NCBI RefSeq assembly: GCF_014268615.1
Contig: NZ_JABWQV010000005.1
Span: 1-64,000, forward strand
DNA length: 64,000 bases
Source of the DNA: Pseudomonas tehranensis
GTDB lineage: Bacteria > Pseudomonadota > Gammaproteobacteria > Pseudomonadales > Pseudomonadaceae
Direction: 5' to 3'
In this document: positions 53,782 to 62,478 of the stretch, one piece after another
Layout of the letters: each line of letters starts with the position of its first letter
Position numbering within the stretch: the first letter of the stretch is position 1
Notes under the pieces: model-generated
Databases searched by the model: none
What the model was told of the DNA's origin: nothing
The model's input: only the letters and a program-made list of their open reading frames with translations
Made by a program: the position numbers and the translations under genes

Positions 53782-56700
53782 GTGCTGACATTCAGGCCCA
53801 CCACGGACAGGCCTATTGCCGTCAGGATCGGGCTGGCGGTCGCCGCACTGGTGTTTCTGATGCTGGCGGTATCGCTAGTGAACCTTTATGGCCTGCGAGG
53901 CATGGTTCGTTCGGTGGATTCGGCCAGCCATTCCGCAGAAATACTGGCCTCGGTCAACGGGGCCACCGAGCGGGTGGAAAACTTCATCGCCACCCGCGAC
54001 CAGGAAAGCCTCTCCCAGGCCGAAGGCATGGTGGCGACGGCTATCGCTGGCCTTACCGCCATTGCCGTGGCAGAGGCGCAATCGCTCAAGGGTGGACTGG
54101 ACAGGCTCGCCGCGGCGATCGCCGCTTTGCGGGCGGCGACCCTGACCATGGATGGCGAAACGGAGAACATGACAGCCCACTACGGCCGGATGCGAGAAGC
54201 GACGATCCTGGTCGAACAGGGCATTGCCGATGGGCTGAAGGGGCTTGACGCCCGCACCGCTGAGCACCAGGCGCAGGTGAGCAACATTGAAAGCGCCCAT
54301 CGCATCCTGGATATCCTACGCAACGGCGAACGGATCATCATCGCCAATGTGGCCAAGATGCTGGTGACCGGTGATGGGGCGGCCGCGGCGCGCAACGCCT
54401 GCGCGGCACTCCCGCCCGTGGTCGAGCAATTGCGCGAGGTGATGGGGGAACCGCAGGAAAGAGAGACCCTGGACCAGTTGGCGACGGCGGTCGTTGCTAC
54501 CTGTGTGACGGTGGAGCACCTTGGTGAGGCGCCCAAGGTGCGGGAAGGCGAGGCGTTGCGGCAGCTCGCCGTCGTCGGGGATGTGGTCGAGCACCTCGAG
54601 GCAATGTTGAGTGAGGTGGATGGACGCGTTGCTCATGACGCAAGCGACATTCAGGCAGCCACCGGTTTGCTGAACAATGCCGCCGCGTTGTCCAAGCGTT
54701 TCGCCGAGCGTGTAGCCACCCTTGAGGCGCAGACCTTGTCGTTTCGCCTCTCACCGTCAGCCGAGGTCGCCAGCTCTGTCGGCCACATCCTTGATGAACT
54801 CTCCCGTCTCGCGCGCGTTCTCCCTTCGTCCGTGGGGCTACAAGCCAAGGCTACGCCCCTGACGGTCAGCGAACAGATTGCCGGCTACCGGGCGGCATTC
54901 GCCAGGTTCCATCTGGCGAGCAACGCCTTGAGCGACGCGCGCGACCAGGTTCGCGACGAGGCACGCAGCGCCGGCCAGTTGGTTGCGCGCTTCGCGGGTC
55001 AAGCGCGTTCCGACGCCTTGGTCCACAATGATCGCGGCATGCTTGCAACGATAGTTGCCGGTACCATCGCCATCCTGCTAGCCGGCGCCATCGCCTGGAG
55101 CACGTCGCGATTTGTCGCACAGCCCATCGTGGCCCTGGCCTCGGTCATGCGCAGGCTTGCGGCCGGCGACCTGAACGCCGAGATCGCCAGCGCCGGACGC
55201 GGTGACGAGATTGGAATCATGACCCGCGCCGTACGGGTGTTCCAGGAGAATGCCCTGCGCATCCGGGTGCTGGAGGCTGAGGCCGAAGCCGAACGACAGC
55301 AAGTCCAGGCGTCCTTGGAGAGAATGGTCGCCGAACGGACCGACACACTGCACCAACAGACCGAGGTGCTGGAGGCACAGGCCGTCGAGCTCATTCTGGC
55401 GCGCAACCAGGCCGAGACGGCTAACCAGGCAAAGAGCGATTTCGTCGCCACGGTCAGCCACGAACTGCGCACCCCCCTGACCCTCATTCTCGCCCCCCTG
55501 GAGCAGCTCTCGGCAGCGACCATCCCGCCGGCGGACTGGCATGTGCAAATCGACCGCGCCCAACGCAATGCGCTGCGCTTGATGAACCGGGTGAACGACA
55601 TCCTCGATTTTTCCAAGGCCGAGGCGGGCAAGTTCGAGTTGTGTGCCTCGCCAGTTGATTTGAACAAGATGGTGGGAGTGCTGGCCGAGGATGCCGCCAT
55701 GGTGGCCGAGGGCAAAGGCTGCACCTTAACCAGCAGCATCGATCCTGCGCTCGGCACGGTGTTCCTGGACCCCCGACACTTCGAGAAAATTCTTCTCAAC
55801 CTGGTGAGCAATGCCATCAAGTTCACGCCCGCTGGCGGCACCGTGCACCTGGCAGTGACGCTGATTGATGGCGAGCGTTTTGAACTCGCGGTGCAAGACT
55901 CGGGGATCGGCATTGCGCCTGACAAGCTGCCGTTGCTGTTCCAGCGTTTTTCCCAGATCGACAATTCCGCTACGCGCCACTACAGCGGTACAGGCATCGG
56001 TCTGGCCCTGGTCAAGGATCTAGCCGAACTGATGGGGGGCGAAGTCGGCGTCAACAGTGAGCCTGGACGGGGTTCGTGCTTCTTTGTTCGACTTCCGCTG
56101 GGGGCCGAGCCAAACACCGTGCTGACCGAAGCCAGCAATATGCAGGAGCGATCGTCATCGAGCACAACAAGCACTATTGAGCAGCGCCTCCTGCGTTTCG
56201 ACGACGGCCACCAAGGCAGTCGCATCGACCAAGTCGCGACGCAAGGCGCGGGCGACGAGCAGCACCCGGAACACGCCTTGCGATCCAGAGTGCTGGTGGT
56301 CGACGACAGCCCGGAAATGCTCAGCTATCTCAGAGAACTTTTGCAAAACGATTACATCGTCGCCACCGCAGTTGATGGAGAGCAGGCCTGGGCACTCCTG
56401 CAGCGTCGCCCCATCGATGTGGTCGTTTCGGATGTAATGATGCCGAAACTCGATGGCTTTGGCCTGACCGCCAGAATCAAAGCCAGCGCCGGTTTTGCCC
56501 ACTTACCGGTGATTCTGGTGACCGCCCGTGGCGGTAGCGAGGCCTGCGTCTCCGGGCTGGAGAGTGGCGCCGATGACTATATCGCCAAACCCTTCTCACC
56601 GCTGGAACTCATGGCTCGCGTACGCGCGGCGCTACGCATGAGCCAAGTGCAAACCGAACTGCATGCAAAATCCCGTCAGGCGGGCATGGCCGAAATCGCT

Positions 56701-57495
56701 ACGACTGTGCTGCACAACGTCGGCAACGTCCTCAACAGCGTGAACGTATCGGCAGAACTGGTCAGCAGCCTGATGCGCACCTCCAAAGCCCAAGGGCTGG
56801 GCAAGGTGGCTCAGATGATGAACGAACACGTCCATGACTTGAGCGATTTCCTCACCACAGACCACAAAGGAAAGTTGCTGCCCGGCTATCTGCTCAAGCT
56901 GGCGGAGGTGGTGGCGACAGAGCAACAAGGCATCATCGAAGAACTCGGGCAACTCACCAAGGGCATTGACCACATCAAGACTATTGTCGCTGCCCAGCAA
57001 TCCTATGCCGTTGCCGTCAGTATCGTCGAGACAGTACCGGTCCCGGAATTGATCGATGATGCCTTGCGCATGAGTGCTGGATCACTGGCGCGTCAGGAGG
57101 TGACGGTGGTCAAGGACATTGCCGACTTGCCCTTGCTGTCGCTGGACCGGCATCGGGTGCTGCTGATTCTGGTGAACCTGATCCGCAATGCCAAGCAAGC
57201 AATGAACGGCGTGACCGATCGCCGCCCGTGCATCACGTTCAGCGCCTTCCTGGCTGACGGGCCAGCGTTGCGTATCAAGGTGACCGACAACGGCAATGGG
57301 ATCGCGCCGGAGCACCTGGCGCGGCTCTTTTCCCATGGCTTCACTACTCGCAAAGACGGTCACGGTTTCGGCCTGCACAGCTGCGCGCTGGCCGCGCAGG
57401 AAATGGGGGGCAGCTTGACCGTGCACAGCGACGGGGCGGGACAGGGGGCAACCTTCATCCTCGATGTTCCCCTCGATGGTCCGCAGATTAAGTGA
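53782..57495 (+). CDS. hybrid sensor histidine kinase with two transmitter modules
   Basis: A 1237-residue membrane kinase. In order: an N-terminal membrane span (residues about 14-34), a long helical periplasmic region, a second span (about 415-437), HAMP (to about 490), coiled coil, HisKA with H560 in VSHELRTP, HATPase_c, a receiver with D884 in VVSDVMMPKLDG, then a second H-box (H978 in VLHNVGNVLNSV) and a second HATPase_c (LIRNAKQAMNG, DNGNGIAPEHL, HGFGLHSCAL). It starts at a GTG with GAGGAGG-like sequence upstream. It is paired with the binding-protein gene and lies next to the type III secretion genes. No separate response regulator or HPt gene is seen here. Confidence 0.88.
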   Translation: MLTFRPTTDRPIAVRIGLAVAALVFLMLAVSLVNLYGLRGMVRSVDSASHSAEILASVNGATERVENFIATRDQESLSQAEGMVATAIAGLTAIAVAEAQSLKGGLDRLAAAIAALRAATLTMDGETENMTAHYGRMREATILVEQGIADGLKGLDARTAEHQAQVSNIESAHRILDILRNGERIIIANVAKMLVTGDGAAAARNACAALPPVVEQLREVMGEPQERETLDQLATAVVATCVTVEHLGEAPKVREGEALRQLAVVGDVVEHLEAMLSEVDGRVAHDASDIQAATGLLNNAAALSKRFAERVATLEAQTLSFRLSPSAEVASSVGHILDELSRLARVLPSSVGLQAKATPLTVSEQIAGYRAAFARFHLASNALSDARDQVRDEARSAGQLVARFAGQARSDALVHNDRGMLATIVAGTIAILLAGAIAWSTSRFVAQPIVALASVMRRLAAGDLNAEIASAGRGDEIGIMTRAVRVFQENALRIRVLEAEAEAERQQVQASLERMVAERTDTLHQQTEVLEAQAVELILARNQAETANQAKSDFVATVSHELRTPLTLILAPLEQLSAATIPPADWHVQIDRAQRNALRLMNRVNDILDFSKAEAGKFELCASPVDLNKMVGVLAEDAAMVAEGKGCTLTSSIDPALGTVFLDPRHFEKILLNLVSNAIKFTPAGGTVHLAVTLIDGERFELAVQDSGIGIAPDKLPLLFQRFSQIDNSATRHYSGTGIGLALVKDLAELMGGEVGVNSEPGRGSCFFVRLPLGAEPNTVLTEASNMQERSSSSTTSTIEQRLLRFDDGHQGSRIDQVATQGAGDEQHPEHALRSRVLVVDDSPEMLSYLRELLQNDYIVATAVDGEQAWALLQRRPIDVVVSDVMMPKLDGFGLTARIKASAGFAHLPVILVTARGGSEACVSGLESGADDYIAKPFSPLELMARVRAALRMSQVQTELHAKSRQAGMAEIATTVLHNVGNVLNSVNVSAELVSSLMRTSKAQGLGKVAQMMNEHVHDLSDFLTTDHKGKLLPGYLLKLAEVVATEQQGIIEELGQLTKGIDHIKTIVAAQQSYAVAVSIVETVPVPELIDDALRMSAGSLARQEVTVVKDIADLPLLSLDRHRVLLILVNLIRNAKQAMNGVTDRRPCITFSAFLADGPALRIKVTDNGNGIAPEHLARLFSHGFTTRKDGHGFGLHSCALAAQEMGGSLTVHSDGAGQGATFILDVPLDGPQIK

Positions 57496-57666
57496 TGAAT
57501 ACCGAACCGGCTCTTGTCAGGGCCGAGCGGCCGAGGTTGGCTAACGGCTTTCGTAAGACCTGGGTGACTGATGGCTTGAAGTCGCATGTTGTTCCAAGCC
57601 GTTAATATGAATGTCATGGCATTAAGCAACTATTGAATACCTGAATCACTGCCAAGGAGCCTTTCC
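57496..57666. other. intergenic region before the type III genes
   Basis: A 171-base region. AAGGAG at 57654-57659 is the ribosome site for the next gene. I do not find a HrpL-type box (GGAACC then CCAC with 15-16 bases between), so control may differ from the P. syringae hrp system. Confidence 0.4.
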
Positions 57667-58131
57667 ATGACTACCGTCACGCCTTCAAGCGGCGCAACGC
57701 CTTCATCACAGAACAGTTCCGCCTCTGCATTCGATGCTAAATTGGACATCGCCAAATCCAGTCGGATTCTGGCCGATTACATGAAAGAAAAAGGTAAGGG
57801 CGCGATCAGCGGTAATGAACTCTCGTCGCTGGCCAACGCTTCGTCCAAGGAGGTGTCTGCCGAAGTGTCGGCAGCCGCAGAGTACATGACGCGCCATTCG
57901 GACGTCTTCACCGCCATCGAAACTCACGATGTGGCCGGTGCCGACAATTACAGCGGCGCGTGGAACTTCGAATGGGCAGCAGAGGGGGGCCTCAAGGGCA
58001 CTGCCACCGAAGCGCTGGCCAATATGAGCGATGTGTTCGACTCCGCCATTACCAAGTCTGCTCAAATCACTGAGTTGACCACCGTTGCCAAGACCGTGCT
58101 GGACTCGTCCAAACAGCGTCCTCAGAACTGA
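57667..58131 (+). CDS. small type III secretion-linked protein
   Basis: A 154-residue acidic, helical protein with a Ser/Thr/Gln-rich N-terminus and no signal peptide, as type III substrates have. Its last 30 residues (AITKSAQITELTT, then LDSSKQRPQN) closely match the C-terminus of the 53-residue protein at 62205. In the middle it has an EF-like helical region (KEKGKGAISGNELSSLA). I infer a secreted component or chaperone-linked subunit of the type III system; exact role unknown. Confidence 0.65.
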   Translation: MTTVTPSSGATPSSQNSSASAFDAKLDIAKSSRILADYMKEKGKGAISGNELSSLANASSKEVSAEVSAAAEYMTRHSDVFTAIETHDVAGADNYSGAWNFEWAAEGGLKGTATEALANMSDVFDSAITKSAQITELTTVAKTVLDSSKQRPQN

Positions 58132-58143
58132 TCCCTTCTCCCC

Positions 58144-58168
58144 ATCAGCCTGCGGCCACCAGGCTGAT
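58144..58168 (+). terminator. hairpin after the small type III gene
   Basis: ATCAGCCTG and CAGGCTGAT form a perfect nine-base stem about 13 bases past the stop codon. There is no T-tract, so it may protect the mRNA 3' end or weakly attenuate. Confidence 0.45.
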
Positions 58169-58429
58169 CCCTCCGTATATCCGCCTGACTCTTGGACTGT
58201 GCATCCGGCCCTGATGAACGGGTGACTGGCGCATACGTTAGGTTGTAACACTCTGCGGCGATACTCATTTTTCACCCTGTTGGCGCATGTAGATTCGATC
58301 ATCCGGTTAAGACCCTGCTGATGGCAGGTTTAGGCGTATTCACGCTGGCTGATCTGTCGCGAATGGTGCCTCCCGTACGGGCTCGCACCGGCGTTGCACT
58401 CATTTATGCTCTAGAAAAAGGAGTCATCA
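58169..58429. other. intergenic region before the translocator gene
   Basis: About 260 bases with no gene. AAAAAGGAG before 58430 is a strong ribosome site. I see no HrpL-type box. A promoter for the large gene probably lies here. Confidence 0.4.
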
Positions 58430-61400
58430 ATGTCCGTTCAAGATGTCAGTTTTGTAGGCGTAACGTCCAAGCCACAAGACCCCAAGCTCGCCGAAGCCTG
58501 GGACCAGGCGATCAAGCAGGCCAAGGAGGCGGGCATTGAATGGGAGCGGCCAGAAGGCGACAACCGTTCGGCCCAGGACATCATTGACGACACGCCGGTA
58601 CTCAAGAACCTGGGCAACCAGAGCGATGTGAAGGATAACCTCAAGGACCGTGTCGGCGATTTCGAGACTGACCCCGATGCGGCCTACCGCGCCAAGCAGG
58701 TGCTTGAGCACGTGGAAAAATATGATGAGGGTGGTGAACGGATCGCCAGCAAGGACATCGACAATGGCCGGGTCGATGGTTTCACAAAGGGCGGTGATGC
58801 CAAGCATGGCACCGAAGCGGGTCGCCTGCAGGACTTTGGCCGGCAAGGGTTCTCGCACCTTAAAGGCGAGCTCAAGGACCTGTCCAAGCCCGGCGATGAT
58901 CCCCAGGCACGTGAACAGGCCGAGGCTCTGGGTATCAAGTGGGAGCGCCCTGAAGGGGATGATCGCTCTGCGCAGGACATTATCGATGACAATGCCTTGC
59001 TCAAGAATCTGGGCAACCAGAGCAGCGTCAGGGACATGCTCAAGGAGCGGGTCGGCGATTTCGAAAATGACCCGGACGCCGCCTATCGTGCGACCCAGGT
59101 GCTTGAGCACATCGAGACCCTCAATGGCGAGGGCGACAAGATTGCCGGCAAAGACGTCGGTAACGGCAGGGTCGATGGTTTCACCAAAAGCGGCGAAGCG
59201 AAAAATGGCACCGAAGCCGGTCGCCTGCAGGACTTCGGCAAGCAGGGTTTCTCTGCCCTCAAGGGTGAGATCCAGCACGCTTCGTCGGCGGGCGACAACA
59301 AGGAAGCCCGCGAGCAAGCCGAAAAGGTCGGCATCGTATGGAATCGCCCGGAAGAGGACAAGCGTTCGGCCCAAGACATCATCGAAGACAACCCGCTGCT
59401 CAAGCACTTGGGCAACCAGAGTGGCGTCAAGGACATGCTCAAGGACCAGGTCGGCGATTACGAGAGCGACGCTGACGCCGCCTACCGGGCCGCGCAGGTC
59501 ATGGACCGCATCACGATGTTCGATGACAAGGGCAATGCCCAGTCCGGTGGGGATGTGTTCAACAGCAGCGTGGACGGTTTCACCAAGAGCGGCGAAGCCA
59601 AGCACGGCACCGAAGCGGGTCGTCTGCAGGACTTCGGCAAGGAAGGCTTTTCGACCCTGCCCGAGCTTAAGAAAACCGATGATATCGCCAGCTACAAGGA
59701 TTACCTCAAGACCAACCCGGATGCTGATCCAGCATCGCAGCAGATCGCCAAGTACGCAGCGATCCTCGATGAGAACTTCGAGGCGATCAAGGGCAAGACC
59801 GGGGCGGGCAAGTACCTGACTGCCGACGACATCAAGGAGTACAAGAATCAGAATTCACAGCTGAGCGAAGAGACCAAGCAGGCACTGGATTTCTGGTCTC
59901 AGCCAGGTGCTTTCAAGATTATCGACAACGCCAAGAACCCACTGGACAAGAATCCTGATGGCGAACTGAGCAGGGGCGATGTCCAGAGCTGGCTCAAGAG
60001 CACCAACGTACCCAAGGATGCGACCTCCGTTACCATGCTGCTCTCGGGGATTGCCGGCAACAATGCCTTGGCCAGGGTCGATACCGCAGGCTTGAACAAG
60101 GACGTGTTCGATAACCCGGACAAATATTCACCAGAGGAAAAAGCTGCGGTCCTGCAGGATCTCCAGGCTGCCCAGCAACTGATCATCCAGGGCAGCGCCG
60201 CCGGTATGTGGAAGGACGACAAGTCGCAGGTCACGATTGCCAACAAGGTGCGCAGCCATCCCGATGCCCAGAAGCTGCTTGACGATGTCAACACACACAT
60301 CGAGATCCTGCAGAGCGACCCTGAGGTCAGTAAGTACATGAGCGAGCACGGCTCCAGCGAGTTGACCAAGCTGGTGGAAGACAACAAGGGGCTCAAGGAG
60401 TCCCTGCAAAAAACCTACGACGACGAAATCAAGTCCGGCAAGTCACTCGATACACTGTGGGAGGCCAAGTCCAAGGATGGCAAGACTACCCACACGGAAA
60501 TTCTTGCCGAGTTCTTTGGTACGGCGCAGATCCTCCAGGGCGCGCTGGGCATCAATAATGCCGGAGAGATCCAGGCCGCGGTCAAAGGCTCCAAGGCCAA
60601 TGCCGAGTTGGAAAGCTATTACGAGAAGTCACTGGTTTCAGGTGATCGCTTGAATGAACTGCTCAAGGACCATACCCCTGACGAAGCCATGAGTTCCTTC
60701 AGCCTCGAAGTCGCGCTGTACAACTCGGCGCTGGACCCCGAGTTCACCGGCAAGCTCGACACAAAGCTCAACGATAACTTCACCAGCATCGCCAAGGACA
60801 ACGTCTTCAAGGATGCGTCCTTCGACGATATGAAGGCGGCCTTCGGCGTCGATGGCGGCAATGAGCTGGATGAGGAGAAGGTCAAGAAAATCATCGAGCA
60901 GATCAGCGAGGAAAACCCGCAGATGCTCGTCAATGCCGACGGCACCGTCGCGACACCAGACCAGATCCTGGCTAACTTCAGGGGCGACTGGGACCTGCTT
61001 CGCCAGGGCACCAAGACCCTGGATGCGCTGGATGTCTTCAGTAAGGATTCGTCGATCAAGGATGCTTCCAACAAAGGCGTCCTGCACGGCGTGAGCGGGC
61101 TGTTCATGGCTGGCGTGACCATCGCCAAGGGCGCCAACAACGCCGGGAAGCTGACTGAGCGGCAGATCGTCGACATCGCCACCGGTTCGGTACAGTCCGC
61201 CACGCTCCTGGCTGAAGGGGGGCTTAAGAACTATCAGGACTACCTCAAGGATGTGAAAGGCAAGCTGACCGGTGACCGCCTTGGCGACCTGGGCAAAAAG
61301 ATGGACGATCCGCTCAAAAGCGTGACCGCCAACCTCAAAGGTATGGAAAACGCGGCGAAGGGGATCGGTGGCATCGCGGCCATTACGGCTGGCGCCTACG

Positions 61401-61786
61401 GCATTTTCGATGGCGTCAAGGCGCTCAGGAAAGGGGATACGGTCGCCGGTGGCATGAACATCACGGCCGGTTCGCTGGGTATCATGGCGGGTTTGGCTTC
61501 GGTGGCTGAAGTGGGCGCCAGCGCGATGAGCGTCTCGGCGGTTGCCGCTTCGCGGATCGCGATGGTGGCGGGTGGCCTGGGCTTCGCGGCGGCGGGGGTG
61601 GCTGCGCTGGCATTGCTGGTCCCTGGCCTGATCGAGGAAGTCAAGCAGGAGAAGCGGGTGGGTAAGTTCGCGGACGCCCTGAGCGATTACCTGACCCAGT
61701 ACGAGATCGACGGTGTACCGCATGGCGATATCTGGGATATCCCTTACGAGGAGTGGCCGGGGGAAGAGAGCACCATCGCTTCCTGA
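58430..61786 (+). CDS. HrpK/HrpF/NopX-like type III translocator protein
   Basis: An 1118-residue acidic protein without signal peptide. Residues 27-425 are three tandem repeats of exactly 133 residues (RSAQDII, LGNQSxVxDxLKxxVGD, VDGFTKxGxAKxGTEAGRLQDFG in each). A helical middle follows, and residues about 978-1070 contain hydrophobic, glycine- and alanine-rich stretches (GIGGIAAITAGAYGI, GFAAAGVAALALLVPG) fit for membrane insertion. N-terminal imperfect repeats and C-terminal hydrophobic segments are known from Xanthomonas HrpF/rhizobial NopX, and HrpK of P. syringae shares the C-terminal part. Length exceeds HrpF (about 800). It likely forms part of the pore in the host membrane. Confidence 0.78.
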   Translation: MSVQDVSFVGVTSKPQDPKLAEAWDQAIKQAKEAGIEWERPEGDNRSAQDIIDDTPVLKNLGNQSDVKDNLKDRVGDFETDPDAAYRAKQVLEHVEKYDEGGERIASKDIDNGRVDGFTKGGDAKHGTEAGRLQDFGRQGFSHLKGELKDLSKPGDDPQAREQAEALGIKWERPEGDDRSAQDIIDDNALLKNLGNQSSVRDMLKERVGDFENDPDAAYRATQVLEHIETLNGEGDKIAGKDVGNGRVDGFTKSGEAKNGTEAGRLQDFGKQGFSALKGEIQHASSAGDNKEAREQAEKVGIVWNRPEEDKRSAQDIIEDNPLLKHLGNQSGVKDMLKDQVGDYESDADAAYRAAQVMDRITMFDDKGNAQSGGDVFNSSVDGFTKSGEAKHGTEAGRLQDFGKEGFSTLPELKKTDDIASYKDYLKTNPDADPASQQIAKYAAILDENFEAIKGKTGAGKYLTADDIKEYKNQNSQLSEETKQALDFWSQPGAFKIIDNAKNPLDKNPDGELSRGDVQSWLKSTNVPKDATSVTMLLSGIAGNNALARVDTAGLNKDVFDNPDKYSPEEKAAVLQDLQAAQQLIIQGSAAGMWKDDKSQVTIANKVRSHPDAQKLLDDVNTHIEILQSDPEVSKYMSEHGSSELTKLVEDNKGLKESLQKTYDDEIKSGKSLDTLWEAKSKDGKTTHTEILAEFFGTAQILQGALGINNAGEIQAAVKGSKANAELESYYEKSLVSGDRLNELLKDHTPDEAMSSFSLEVALYNSALDPEFTGKLDTKLNDNFTSIAKDNVFKDASFDDMKAAFGVDGGNELDEEKVKKIIEQISEENPQMLVNADGTVATPDQILANFRGDWDLLRQGTKTLDALDVFSKDSSIKDASNKGVLHGVSGLFMAGVTIAKGANNAGKLTERQIVDIATGSVQSATLLAEGGLKNYQDYLKDVKGKLTGDRLGDLGKKMDDPLKSVTANLKGMENAAKGIGGIAAITAGAYGIFDGVKALRKGDTVAGGMNITAGSLGIMAGLASVAEVGASAMSVSAVAASRIAMVAGGLGFAAAGVAALALLVPGLIEEVKQEKRVGKFADALSDYLTQYEIDGVPHGDIWDIPYEEWPGEESTIAS
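58508..59704 (+). repeat. three tandem 399-base repeats inside the translocator gene
   Basis: Units at 58508-58906, 58907-59305 and 59306-59704 encode homologous 133-residue blocks. The tryptophan codons after the first helix lie at 58541, 58940 and 59339, exactly 399 bases apart. Units differ at many sites, so they are old duplications rather than a fresh expansion. Confidence 0.9.
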
Positions 61787-62204
61787 GTCGGGCACGCGCA
61801 GATAGCGAGCTTGCAAAGACGGGCGTAACTGTTTCAGTTATGCCCGTTTTTGCAGGTGGAATCCAATAAGCCTAGGTAGAGCTGATTGTAACTGGCCATC
61901 AGTTTTTAGTTGATGAAAAATGGATGCTCTATCCAGAAAAGATCCATCGGGATTTATAGGTTATTTGTTCTTTCTATTTGTCTCTTACCTGTGGGAAATA
62001 GTTGGTCCGATACACTGATTTCAGCTGCAAAGCATCTTGGTGGCCGGTGTTTAGGGTGCTGGTCCGATCAAGACAATAGTTGGCTTTGAGAATTAAAACA
62101 CTTGTTAGATGTTGAACTGTAATGTTCGGTCCCTATTCTTCGATTGGCAACATTAGTGGGCCGCTTGGCGGCGCAAGTATCTCTCATCGATTAGGAGAAT
62201 CACC
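61787..62204. other. AT-rich intergenic region
   Basis: About 420 bases without a gene, markedly richer in A and T than the flanks. It holds a terminator near its left end and two copies of TGGTCCGAT at 62003-62011 and 62060-62068, 57 bases apart, which could be activator sites. GGAG before 62205 is the ribosome site for the short gene. No HrpL-type box is seen. Confidence 0.5.
61819..61851 (+). terminator. Rho-independent terminator after the translocator gene
   Basis: ACGGGCGTAACTG and CAGTTATGCCCGT form a 13-base stem with one mismatch around TTT, followed by TTTT. It ends the translocator transcript, so the next genes need their own promoter. Confidence 0.85.
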
Positions 62205-62366
62205 ATGAGCACGACTCCCCCAGTAAGTTCCGGCAACGCTGATTCGGCTATCGCTAAAATGGAAGCCACTTTCAACATGGCGATCGAAAAGTCGGCCAAG
62301 ATCACCGAGCTGTCCACCGCTAAGAAAGCTGAGCTTGACGCTACCAAACAACGGCCTCAGAACTGA
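62205..62366 (+). CDS. 53-residue type III needle/pilus-like protein
   Basis: A 53-residue helical protein with GGAG six bases before the ATG. Its C-terminal two-thirds reads AIAKMEATFNMAIEKSAKITELSTA and ends KQRPQN. This tail is shared with the 154-residue protein at 57667. Length, lack of signal peptide, helical pattern, strong ribosome site, a following stem-loop, and position directly before SctD fit a needle or pilus subunit of a type III system. I cannot name the family. It is too short to be caught by usual gene-length filters. Confidence 0.7.
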   Translation: MSTTPPVSSGNADSAIAKMEATFNMAIEKSAKITELSTAKKAELDATKQRPQN

Positions 62367-62373
62367 TGTCGTC

Positions 62374-62401
62374 ATGCAGGCAGCCTCATGGCTGCCTGCA
62401 T
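62374..62401 (+). terminator. 12-base-pair stem-loop between the needle-like and SctD genes
   Basis: ATGCAGGCAGCC and GGCTGCCTGCAT form a perfect 12-base stem with a TCAT loop, starting eight bases past the stop codon. Without a T-run it probably acts as a partial terminator or mRNA stabiliser, letting the small subunit be made in excess of the next genes. Confidence 0.6.
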
Positions 62402-62478
62402 GTCTGTTCGTTGCCGCTGACAGCGTTATCTGCGCCTCATAGGTATTTGTCCGCAGGTCTTATTCCGGTAATACAACC

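Noticed and set aside
58427-59605. 392-codon minus-strand frame with apparent internal repeats
   Set aside because: Its repeats are only the antisense image of the three 133-residue repeats in the translocator.
58508-59704. CRISPR-like or mobile repeat
   Set aside because: The repeats are 399 bases, in frame and inside one coding sequence; they are protein-domain duplications.
60638-61816. 392-codon minus-strand open frame
   Set aside because: Antisense to the C-terminal part of the translocator, without start signals.
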